Assembly: GCA_029251165.1 (NCBI GenBank)
Contig: JAQXDW010000006.1
Location: 1-64,000, forward strand
Direction: 5' to 3'
Length of the DNA: 64,000 nucleotides
Source of the DNA: Myxococcota bacterium
GTDB taxonomy: Bacteria; Myxococcota_A; UBA796
The notes beneath the pieces are model-generated. The model saw only the letters and a program-made list of their open reading frames with translations, searched no databases and was not told the origin of the DNA. Below are positions 24,935 to 32,458 of the stretch, one piece after another. The position numbers and the translations under genes were made by a program. Position 1 is the first letter of the stretch. Each line of letters opens with the position of its first letter.

Positions 24935-25825
24935 GTGTCTGCTCTTCTTAAAAAAATTGCTGATGACAACCGGTTTCAGAACGTCATCACCGGGATCATT
25001 GTGCTCGCCGGTGTGGTGGTGGGGCTCGAGACGCACCCACCGCTGATCGAGCAGTATGGAACCTTTCTCCACATCCTCAACGATCTGATCCTCTGGATCT
25101 TTGTCGTTGAGGTCATCATCAAGGTCGGAGCGGAGGGCCGCCGCCCCTGGCGGTACTTCCTCGACCCGTGGAATGTCTTCGACTTCATCATCGTCGCGGT
25201 CTGCTTCATGCCGGTCAACGCCCAGTATGTCGCGGTCCTCCGGCTCGCCCGGCTGCTGCGGGTGCTCAAGCTGGTCCGGGCGCTGCCGAAGCTACAGGTC
25301 CTGGTCTCCGCGCTGCTGAAGTCCATCCCGAGCATGGGCTACGTCGCCCTGCTGCTGGGGATGCTGTTCTATGTCTACTCCGTCGCAGCGGTCTTCCTGT
25401 TTGGCGGCAACGACCCGGTCCACTTCGGCAACCTCGCCATCGCGATGCTCAGCCTGTTCCGGGTCGTGACCGGTGAGGACTGGACGGACGTGATGTACAT
25501 CCAGATGTGGGGCTGCGATCAGTACGGCTACGACGGGATGATGGAGCTGTGTACCCAGCCCATGAGCTACCCGGTGTTCGGTGCGCTGTTCTTTGTCTCG
25601 TTCATGCTGCTGGGCGCGATGGTCATCCTCAACCTGTTCATCGGCGTCATCATGAGCGGCATGGACGAGGCGGAGAAAGAGAACAAGCTCGCTGCGCTGA
25701 TTGCCCGTCGAGAGGCCGGAACCCCGACTCCCAGCGACGACTTTGCCGAGGTGCTCGTCAAGCTCGATGAGATCCACGAAGAGCTGCAGCTGCTCCGGGC
25801 GAAGCGGTCGATCGCGTCGAAGTAG
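24935..25825 (+). CDS. One-domain voltage-gated cation channel
   Basis: GTG at 24935, preceded by GAGGTG, gives 296 residues. Six transmembrane helices are visible. S4 (VLRLARLLRVLKLVR, residues 101-115) has Arg/Lys at every third position (103, 106, 109, 112, 115), a full voltage sensor. The pore loop carries T179-G-E-D-W183 followed by a Cys pair (C194, C206). BacNaV channels usually have T-x-E-S-W; TGEDW is closer to repeats of eukaryotic Ca/Na channels, so Na or Ca permeation is likely but the selectivity is uncertain. After S6 (ILNLFIGVIMSGMDEAE) comes a C-terminal helix suited to a four-helix coiled coil, as in BacNaV tetramers. Confidence 0.88.
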   Translation: MSALLKKIADDNRFQNVITGIIVLAGVVVGLETHPPLIEQYGTFLHILNDLILWIFVVEVIIKVGAEGRRPWRYFLDPWNVFDFIIVAVCFMPVNAQYVAVLRLARLLRVLKLVRALPKLQVLVSALLKSIPSMGYVALLLGMLFYVYSVAAVFLFGGNDPVHFGNLAIAMLSLFRVVTGEDWTDVMYIQMWGCDQYGYDGMMELCTQPMSYPVFGALFFVSFMLLGAMVILNLFIGVIMSGMDEAEKENKLAALIARREAGTPTPSDDFAEVLVKLDEIHEELQLLRAKRSIASK

Positions 25826-25835
25826 TGGTACCGTT

Positions 25836-25851
25836 GCCTGTGTATACAGGC
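25836..25851 (+). terminator. Hairpin after the channel gene
   Basis: GCCTGT-GTAT-ACAGGC is a perfect six-pair hairpin with a four-base loop, ten bases after the channel stop. No clear T-run. It may terminate or attenuate transcription before the hydroxylase-like gene. Confidence 0.4.
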
Positions 25852-25918
25852 GACTGTCCCCGAATCCCTCCAGCTTCTGGAGGCGTCCTGGCCCGTCATT
25901 CGTGACGAAGCGCTGGCG

Positions 25919-26365
25919 ATGCGTGCCTGGATGTTTTCCTGGAACAACCGGTCGATTTATCGCTCTGGTTGGTTTTTAGGCCCATTCTACTCCCACACCC
26001 GGCGGGTCCGTGGGCGGTTTGTGCGGGAGTGCCCGGTCACCATCGGGCTGCTCGATCAGCTGATGGCCGACGACACGCTGGGGCTGGTCACCGCCGGCTT
26101 CTCCTGCCTCGCGCCCCACAGCACCACCCACCTGCACCGCAACGTCGATGGCTACGCCTGGCGGGTTCACCTCTGGCTGGACATCCCTGAGGGAGACGTC
26201 GGGCTGGAGAACGACGGGGTCACACACCGCTGGCGTCCAGGGCGCTGCCTCGTCTGGGACCCGACCCTCCCGCACCGTGCCTGGAACAACAGCGAGCGCG
26301 ACCGCCACATCCTGCTGCTGGACTTCTTCCGCCTTAGCACCCCCGCGACGAGATGGACGCCATGA
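25919..26365 (+). CDS. Aspartyl/asparaginyl beta-hydroxylase-like protein, frameshifted
   Basis: 148 residues as written. The core matches the Asp/Asn hydroxylase cupin: TTHLHRNVDGYAWRVHLWLD, then RPGRCLVWDPTLPHRAWNNS and RDRHILLLDF, giving the two iron-binding His positions and the 2-oxoglutarate Arg. Two ends are odd. In-frame sequence upstream of the ATG (from 25862, SLQLLEASWPVIRDEALAM) looks homologous but has no ATG, GTG or TTG. At the 3' end, a missing C in the C5 run 26340-26344 shifts the frame; the next frame reads RDEMDAMMHRITAQQSTESI and ends at 26442, overlapping the next start as GTGA. The intact gene probably spanned 25862 or earlier to 26442. Confidence 0.72.
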   Translation: MRAWMFSWNNRSIYRSGWFLGPFYSHTRRVRGRFVRECPVTIGLLDQLMADDTLGLVTAGFSCLAPHSTTHLHRNVDGYAWRVHLWLDIPEGDVGLENDGVTHRWRPGRCLVWDPTLPHRAWNNSERDRHILLLDFFRLSTPATRWTP

Positions 26366-26438
26366 TGCACCGCATCACCGCGCAGCAGTCCACAGAGTCC
26401 ATCGGCTTCACCGGACAGCGCCTCCCCGAGGACGTCGG

Positions 26439-26975
26439 GTGAGCGCTGTCCGCTGGCGAGATGCCTTCCTCCTTCTCCTCGGACCCGTCCTCGCGGTCGT
26501 GATGACCAACGCTGCCTTTGAGCAGTGGGGCTGGCCGGTGATGCTCCCGGACTTCCCCACACCGTCCAGGCCCGCCTGCGGACTGCGGAGGCTGCGGATC
26601 TCGTCGTGATGGGCAGCAGCGTGGGGGTGTTCGGCGTCAGCGCGGAGCGACTCTCCAGGCAGGTCGGGGGGAGCGTGCTCAACGTCAGCCGCCACGGCGC
26701 ATCCTCCCAAGCCACCGCGATGCTGCTCCCTGATGTCCTACGCCTGAAGCCCGAGACGGTGGTGGTGATGGTCAGCGCCCTGGAGCTGCGGGCGGATCAG
26801 GTGGCGGACTGGGGACGAATCTACGATCCCAACATTGCCTGGGCGCTTCGCTCTGATCTTCCCTCCGATCCATCCGCACACCTGGAGGGCGTGCTGGGCT
26901 GGGGCTCGATGCTGTATCGGCACCGCGAGGGGCTGCGTGGGCAGCTCGCTGAGCGGTTCGGTCTGAAGTCGGCTC
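26439..26975 (+). pseudogene. Truncated, frameshifted SGNH-type membrane protein of an O-acetylation locus
   Basis: Starts at GTG 26439 (overlapping the hydroxylase stop as GTGA) with a membrane anchor, LLLLGPVLAVVMTNAAFEQW. A missing C in the CCCC run 26555-26558 shifts the frame; the continuation HTVQARLRTAEAADLVVMGS then VGVFGVSAERLSRQVGG has the G-x-S and N-x-S blocks of DltD/AlgJ-like SGNH proteins (GSVLNVSRHGASSQATAMLL). The reading stops resembling the family near RGQLAERFGLK (about 26970), where MBOAT-like sequence begins. The C-terminal half with the catalytic D-x-x-H is missing, so the gene is broken. Confidence 0.6.
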
Positions 26976-27291
26976 GGTTTCTCGTCGGCGGCGACCGTGT
27001 TCCTGCTGGTTCCGTCTTCGCTGTTCTTCCGGACCGGAAGCGCATCCGACGGCCTGATGGCCATTCGTCGGGTCTCGACATGGACCACCGCCGGGGAGCA
27101 ATTCCTGGAGGCCGATGTGGTGGATCCCCACCGGCCTCCTGGTGATTCACATGGCCTCCAAGCGGTGGTACGACGAGAACCTGCTGGCTCGGCTGCCCTG
27201 GGTGGGGCGGGTCGTGCTGCTGGGCGTCATCGCGGCGGTGGTCATCGTCGCGGCACCCGAGCGGCGCCCGTTCATCTACTTCCAGTTCTGA
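26967..27291 (+). pseudogene. 3' remnant of an MBOAT O-acyltransferase
   Basis: Two frames together encode the end of an AlgI/DltB-like membrane-bound O-acyltransferase: AATVFLLVPSSLFFRTGSAS (frame of 26967) resembles the usual T-F-L-L-V-x-x-x-W-V-F-F-R-A helix, and from 27115 MWWIPTGLLVIHMASKRWYD runs to APERRPFIYFQF-stop, the characteristic C-terminus. One surplus base near 27112 separates the frames. The N-terminal ~350 residues with the catalytic His are absent, fused out by the deletion near 26970. Non-functional as written. Confidence 0.6.
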
Positions 27292-27414
27292 CGGTGCCTT
27301 CTGAGGGGAGTCGCGACAGAGACACCATGTCGTCGCAGGCTTCCAGCCTCCAGAGACCCACAGACCGACCCCGCCGGCAGGTCATCAAGACAACCTCGCC
27401 GGCAGGGACAGGGA

Positions 27415-29328
27415 TCAGGTCAGCGGCTCAATCCCGAGCAGCGTCAGCACGGCGACCACGATGCCCATCAGGCCCTCACCGGCGATCAAGCCGCTGGCAA
27501 TTGAGAAGCCGAGCTTCTCAGCAGCGGTGGGGTTCTTCTTCTTCCAGACCATGAAGATCATCGCGCCGAGGAACATGGCGACGGAGTAGTAGGCCGGCAC
27601 GATGAACGCGATCCCGAAGGCGAGGCCGCTGGGCAGGTACTTGCGGACCGAGGCGGGGCCGTGCTTGCTGAGGACGGCCATCACCGAGCCGAACACGCAG
27701 CCAGCAATGACCGCGGCGAGGGCGTGGGGAGGCAGGGCGTCCATGCCCTTGGAGAGCAGCTCAGCCATGGCCTTCCAGGCGTGGGCGGCCGGCGCGGGGA
27801 GCTCCTCGCCGCCGATCTCATAGGCCTTGTCGAACAGGGTGTAGATCGGCACGCAGAAGAACACGCCGGCGGCGATGCCGATGAGCTGCGCCTTGAACTG
27901 ACCCCGGGGGGAGGCGCCGAGCAGGTAGCCGGTCTTGAGGTCCTGCATCATGTCGCCGGCCTGGCTGGCACCGGCACCGGTGATGCCGGCGGCCATGAGG
28001 TTGGTGGTCATCGCGCCCGGTGCGATCGCGCCGTAGACGAGCTGGGTGACCTTGCCCATGCCGCCGATGGGGTTGATGTCGGTCTCGCCAGTCGAGCGAA
28101 CGGCGATCATCGCCAGGACGCTGGACATCGCCACCGCCATGAGGGTCAGGTACCAGGGGATGCCGAAGACGAACGCGGCAGCCGCAGTGGTGGCCGTGGT
28201 GGAGACCGCGAGGCCGCCGATCCACCAGATGTTCGGGATCGACTGGTTGGCGGGGGAGTCCTCAGCAGCCGCCTCGCTGCCCTTGGGCCGGGTGAAGGTG
28301 TTGAGGATGGTGCGCCAGGACAGCAGCAGCTGGGTCATGGCGTCTGCGACCATGATCGCCACGCCCGGCCACAGGACCCAGCCTCGGACGCCGCCGTCGT
28401 AGGACATGATGCTCTCTGGCGCCCAGCCCTGAGACTGCACATACGGTCCGAGGATTCCCCAGCTGAACACCGCACCGGCGAACAGCGAGGCGGCGACCTT
28501 GGGGCCGATGAGGATGCCGGCACCGCCCATCAGCGGGCTGATCAGGACGGAGAAGCCCCAGGCAGCGACAGCTTCCAGTCCACCGAATGGCAGACGGTCT
28601 CCAAACAGGAGCGCTGAGGGCGCGAGGATTGCCAGGAAAAGTGCACGCTGCGTGTTGCCTCTGCTGTACTCGACAACACCACCGATGAGCAATGCGCTTC
28701 CTGCGATGATTCCGAGATAAGGCCCCTCGGGGTGGCCGAGCTGGGGGATGAAGTAGGCGGCGAGGGTGAAGACCGCCGCAGCCAGCGCCCACTTCAGCAG
28801 CGCCCGGCTCTTCTCCTCGGCATCCCCCCCCTCGGAGAACATCGCCATGATGGTCTCGGCAGTGGCGGTGCCGGTGGGGAACCGCAGCTTCTCGACGAGC
28901 ACCATCTGACGGCGCAGCGGCACCGCGAAGAACACCCCGAGGTAGGCCACCGACATCGCCCACAGCACCAGCTGCCACCACGCCAGCTCAAAGCCCAGCA
29001 TGCCCAGCGCCGGGATCGCGGCGAGCAGTCCTGCGGCGGAGGTCATGCTGCCGGCAGCACTTCCTGCGGTCTGGGTGATGTTGGCCTCCAGGCGGCTGTA
29101 GGCGGTCTTCGGCTTGATCGCAGAGAACAGCGAGTAGCCGAGGATCGCAGCAATCAGCGAGCCACCAATGGACCACCCTGTCCGCAGGCCGAAGTAGATG
29201 TTCATCGCGCTGACCACGCCGCCGATCAGGCAGCCGGCGATCACCGCCCGCGCAGTGAGCTGGGCTTCGCCTGGCTGGGGGGTGTACAGCTTGTCGGAGG
29301 TCTGCTCGGAGTCGTCGGGGCTGGCCAT
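27415..29328 (-). CDS. OPT family oligopeptide transporter
   Basis: A 637-residue polytopic protein with about 14-16 transmembrane helices. Family motifs include AGCLIGGVVSAMNIYFGLRT near the N-terminus, PTGTATAETIMAMFS, and GDMMQDLKTGYLLGASPRGQ. These match OPT/YSL transporters, which import peptides or metal-chelate complexes with protons. The ATG at 29328 has GAGGTGA upstream. Substrate cannot be decided. It is transcribed toward the decayed O-acetylation remnants. Confidence 0.9.
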   Translation of the reverse strand: MASPDDSEQTSDKLYTPQPGEAQLTARAVIAGCLIGGVVSAMNIYFGLRTGWSIGGSLIAAILGYSLFSAIKPKTAYSRLEANITQTAGSAAGSMTSAAGLLAAIPALGMLGFELAWWQLVLWAMSVAYLGVFFAVPLRRQMVLVEKLRFPTGTATAETIMAMFSEGGDAEEKSRALLKWALAAAVFTLAAYFIPQLGHPEGPYLGIIAGSALLIGGVVEYSRGNTQRALFLAILAPSALLFGDRLPFGGLEAVAAWGFSVLISPLMGGAGILIGPKVAASLFAGAVFSWGILGPYVQSQGWAPESIMSYDGGVRGWVLWPGVAIMVADAMTQLLLSWRTILNTFTRPKGSEAAAEDSPANQSIPNIWWIGGLAVSTTATTAAAAFVFGIPWYLTLMAVAMSSVLAMIAVRSTGETDINPIGGMGKVTQLVYGAIAPGAMTTNLMAAGITGAGASQAGDMMQDLKTGYLLGASPRGQFKAQLIGIAAGVFFCVPIYTLFDKAYEIGGEELPAPAAHAWKAMAELLSKGMDALPPHALAAVIAGCVFGSVMAVLSKHGPASVRKYLPSGLAFGIAFIVPAYYSVAMFLGAMIFMVWKKKNPTAAEKLGFSIASGLIAGEGLMGIVVAVLTLLGIEPLT

Positions 29329-29811
29329 GGGTCACCTCGGGTTGTCGGCGTTTATATCAACCCTGGGTGACCGTGCGGGCGAATCCCCTGCGCGGCTCAT
29401 GGACCGGTCGTCTCGATCGGGCGTCGGGGTCGCGTGGGCCCGGTGCCGTCTGTGACCGGGTGGGGGGCGATCCCCGCAGCCCCGGTTGAGCGCCTGCGGG
29501 GTGGGGCGAGGATCCCCAGATGATGGGGCAGATCGCTCTTGATGGGCGACGTGTTGGGCGCGGCGCGGAGTGCGGCTGGCGTGTCGTTCTTCTCGAAGCA
29601 GCAGCGGTGCAGGTGACGGGATGTGGTGCGGTGTCGGGCACATTGGTGTCTCTGCCGTGGGCGTGATTCCGCCGCGGGGCATGCCCCTGCCCACCGACTG
29701 CTGCCCTCCAGCGTTCTCCCCGGCGCGACGCGGGGGCAACGGGGCGGGCTCATCATGCGACCCGGCGTACATTGTGAATGCTCCCGCCACAGATCGCGCT
29801 ATCCTGGCTTC
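29329..29811. other. Intergenic region upstream of the OPT gene
   Basis: About 480 bp between divergent transcription units. It should contain promoters for the OPT gene (minus) and the 29812 gene (plus). Overlapping open frames exist on both strands but look like high-GC artefacts (Arg/Pro-rich, no family pattern). Nothing else recognised. Confidence 0.45.
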
Positions 29812-30006
29812 ATGCTCACTCTCTGGCTGGCACTGGCGGCCCTCGGTGTGATCGGGTGGCTCGGTCTCATGCCCGGCACTCGGCACGGTCTCCAGCCGGC
29901 CGCGATGGATGCTCTCTTCGCTCCGGCACGGCACTGCTGCGCTGACGGTGCGCCGTCACCTGCCTCGGTCGTCTCGGCGGATTCCACCGCCTCAAGCGCA
30001 TCATGA
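29812..30006 (+). CDS. Small membrane protein
   Basis: 64 residues: MLTLWLALAALGVIGWLGLM forms one membrane helix or signal, followed by GTRHGLQPAAMDALFAPARH and a short Cys/Ser-rich tail. Its TGA overlaps the next ATG as ATGA (30003-30006), supporting real translation and coupling. No family recognised. Confidence 0.5.
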   Translation: MLTLWLALAALGVIGWLGLMPGTRHGLQPAAMDALFAPARHCCADGAPSPASVVSADSTASSAS

Positions 30007-30851
30007 TCCTGCTCGCCCTCCTCAGCTGTCAGCCGGCGTCGCGCATGCCTGAGGGGCTGGAGCGGCTGTGTGAGCCGATGGATCTCAGCATTCCTCCAGC
30101 TTTCTTCCTCTCCTCCGCTCCATCGGTCTGGATGGGGAACCCCGGCAGCGGCGCGCAGCTCGCCGTCTCGGTGCTCGCCCCGGAGGAGCCACAGGACTGG
30201 ACGGTGGTCCTGGTCCCGCCGGGCGTGTCCGACTCCAGCATCCTCAGCACCATGGCCCGCGGTCTGGTTGAAGCCGGCGCGGTGGTTGTGGTCTTTGATC
30301 CCGATGGCCGCGGTCGCTCGGAGGGGGAGGAGGACTACGGCGGGTGGGTCCATCAGGCTGGTCTCGGCCAGGTCATCTCCCTCACCGCACAGCTTCCCTG
30401 CACGGACCGCATCGGTGTGATGTCACGGTCAATGGGCGTGAGCATGGCTGCCGGGGTGCTCTCGACTCAGCCAGATCTCCCGGTGTCCTTTCTCATCGAC
30501 TGGGAAGGGCCGAGCGACCGCTACAGCACAGGCTGTCAGGGCAACAGCATGGATATTCCAGGGTGTGATGAGGATAATTTCTGGAGTTATCGGGAGGGAG
30601 CAGTGAGCGTCGCGGACCTGTCGGTGCCCTACCACCGCCTCCAGACCCTCTACGATCATGTCCAGCCAGATGCCACGCACGCTCGGATGATGCTGGAGTC
30701 TGCGCTGGAGGGCGGGGTGCCTGGGGTGTACCTCAACGGTGTCGAGCTGACGGAGGCTCCAGGCAGCCTCGCTCCCTTGCTTCATGACTGGCGAGATCCC
30801 CTGCGGCATCCTGAGGAGTGGCTGCGCTGGGCGGATCGCGTCGCACCATGA
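30003..30851 (+). CDS. Alpha/beta-hydrolase-fold lipoprotein
   Basis: 282 residues with a minimal lipoprotein signal, MILLALLSCQPASR. The order of strands and loops fits an alpha/beta hydrolase: WTVVLVPPGVSDSS (strand 3 and oxyanion region), VVVFDPDGRGRSEGEEDYGG (strand 4), DRIGVMSRSMGVSMAAG (nucleophile elbow). The elbow reads S-R-S-M-G rather than G-x-S-x-G; the Ser is kept. A late SLAPLLHDW could supply the His. Likely an exported esterase or peptidase-like protein. Overlaps genes on both sides by ATGA. Confidence 0.78.
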   Translation: MILLALLSCQPASRMPEGLERLCEPMDLSIPPAFFLSSAPSVWMGNPGSGAQLAVSVLAPEEPQDWTVVLVPPGVSDSSILSTMARGLVEAGAVVVVFDPDGRGRSEGEEDYGGWVHQAGLGQVISLTAQLPCTDRIGVMSRSMGVSMAAGVLSTQPDLPVSFLIDWEGPSDRYSTGCQGNSMDIPGCDEDNFWSYREGAVSVADLSVPYHRLQTLYDHVQPDATHARMMLESALEGGVPGVYLNGVELTEAPGSLAPLLHDWRDPLRHPEEWLRWADRVAP

Positions 30852-32455
30852 AGCGAAGCATTGGGGCTGCGCTGGCGGCGTTCTGTGTCGGGCTGCTTCT
30901 GTATGCAGCGCTGCTGTGGCCGCTGCCGGGCATGCTGCGCACCGCGACGGTCGAGGGCACCTTCCACGACAGCCACGCCTGGTGCTTCTGGTACATGTCC
31001 GAGCTGCGAGCGGGGCGAGCGGGCTGGGTGACCGAGACCATCGGCTGGCCGGAGCCGGCCGGGCTGCGGTTCATCGCCTGGGGGCCGGCGATGTTGGTCG
31101 CCCCGCTCCAAGGGCTCCTCGGTGGTCTGGGGGCCTACAACGCGGCCCTGCTGCTGACCGGCGGGCTCAACACGGTCGGTGGCTTCCTGCTGGCGCGTAC
31201 GCTGGGCGCACGGGACGGGGCCGCGGTGGCGGGCGGGCTGGTGCTCGCGGCCTGCCCGTTCGCCCTGGACACCCTCGCCAACGGCCAGATCGCCAAGATG
31301 CAGCTGTGGGTGCTGGCGGTCTACCTCGTCTCCGTTCGCCTGAGCATGCGCTGGTGGATCGTGCTGCCGGTGGTTCCGCTCGCAGCCCTGCTCGTCGCCG
31401 TCACCTCGCCCTCGCTGGCGATGTTCCTTCCGGTGGCTCTGGCGGTCCTGCTGCCGCTCGTGGTGGCTGAGGAGCGGACCTGGCGCAGCGGCCTTGTCGG
31501 GCTCGCGGCGGCGGGGCTGTCTGCCCGAGCGCTGCTGTGGATTCGGGGGCACTACGAGCCGGTCGGCGGCCTGCAGGCGGTCTCAGCGTTTGCGCCAGCC
31601 AACGTCGAGACCGGCAACCACGCCGCGCTGCTGGAGGGGGTGGCGCGGCTGGACTCCGTGCTCCTCGGTGGCAGCACCGCGGGCCTCCACGCCGACCACG
31701 TCATCTACCTCGGCATTCCCGCCCTCATCCTCGCCGTCGTCCTCGGGGTGCGCCGCCAGCCCGTCGCCCTCGCTGGGCTCGTGCTCGTCTTGCTCGGTGG
31801 TCTGCTGGCGCTGGGGCCTCGGCTGGCAGACAGCAGCGGGTTCATCTCTCAGGGGGGGCAGGACCTCCTGATGCCCGCCTATCTGCTGGAGGTCTGGGGG
31901 TATCCGATCGCCCGAAGCGGGATGTACCACCGGTTCCTGGTGCTGTCTGGCTTCGGGCTGTGCCTGCTGGTCGCTGGCGGACGGCGGCGGCACGTCGCGG
32001 TGGCGATGGCCTGCGCGGTGCTCTTGATCGGTGACGGACTGCGGCAGCGCAGCGAGCGGTGGCCCCGCCCGGTCGCTGAGGTTCCTGGGCTGCGCGCGCT
32101 GGCCGCGATCCGGGATGACCCCGGGGCGGGAGCGGTCGTCGTCTTCCCGCTGCGGGTCGATGATCGCGGGGGCGGCACCCAGATCATGCTCTCGCTGCTC
32201 CATGGCCGACAGACCTCCGGGCTGCCCCGCTACGACGGCTGGCGTCAGCGGGGAGCGCGTCAGGTCATGGACTGGATGGAGGCGGCGGAGTCGGAGGCGG
32301 ACGCGCGGGCCTTCCTGGGAGATCAGGGAATTCGCCATGTGCTCTGGACGCCCTGGGTTCCCCACCGCGACGGCGGGCCCGATGCCGACTCGCTCACCGC
32401 GCTGCTCGGGCCGCCGCAGCGAGATGGTGCGCTGATGTGGTGGACCCTCCCGTGA
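30848..32455 (+). CDS. Polytopic membrane protein, GT-C glycosyltransferase-like
   Basis: 535 residues from ATG at 30848, overlapping the upstream stop as ATGA. About ten transmembrane helices are followed by a soluble C-terminal domain (LRALAAIRDDPGAGAVVVFP to the end). The first loop contains GTFHDSHAWCFWYMSELRAG, with acidic residues where GT-C enzymes place a catalytic Asp. The architecture fits lipid-linked-sugar glycosyltransferases or YfhO-like proteins; no exact family assigned. Converges with the next gene with three bases between stops. Confidence 0.75.
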   Translation: MKRSIGAALAAFCVGLLLYAALLWPLPGMLRTATVEGTFHDSHAWCFWYMSELRAGRAGWVTETIGWPEPAGLRFIAWGPAMLVAPLQGLLGGLGAYNAALLLTGGLNTVGGFLLARTLGARDGAAVAGGLVLAACPFALDTLANGQIAKMQLWVLAVYLVSVRLSMRWWIVLPVVPLAALLVAVTSPSLAMFLPVALAVLLPLVVAEERTWRSGLVGLAAAGLSARALLWIRGHYEPVGGLQAVSAFAPANVETGNHAALLEGVARLDSVLLGGSTAGLHADHVIYLGIPALILAVVLGVRRQPVALAGLVLVLLGGLLALGPRLADSSGFISQGGQDLLMPAYLLEVWGYPIARSGMYHRFLVLSGFGLCLLVAGGRRRHVAVAMACAVLLIGDGLRQRSERWPRPVAEVPGLRALAAIRDDPGAGAVVVFPLRVDDRGGGTQIMLSLLHGRQTSGLPRYDGWRQRGARQVMDWMEAAESEADARAFLGDQGIRHVLWTPWVPHRDGGPDADSLTALLGPPQRDGALMWWTLP

Positions 32456-32458
32456 GCC

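Noticed and set aside
29332..29934. 200-residue minus-strand frame beyond the OPT start
   Set aside because: Composition is Arg/Pro/His-rich as in shadow frames, with no motif or signal.
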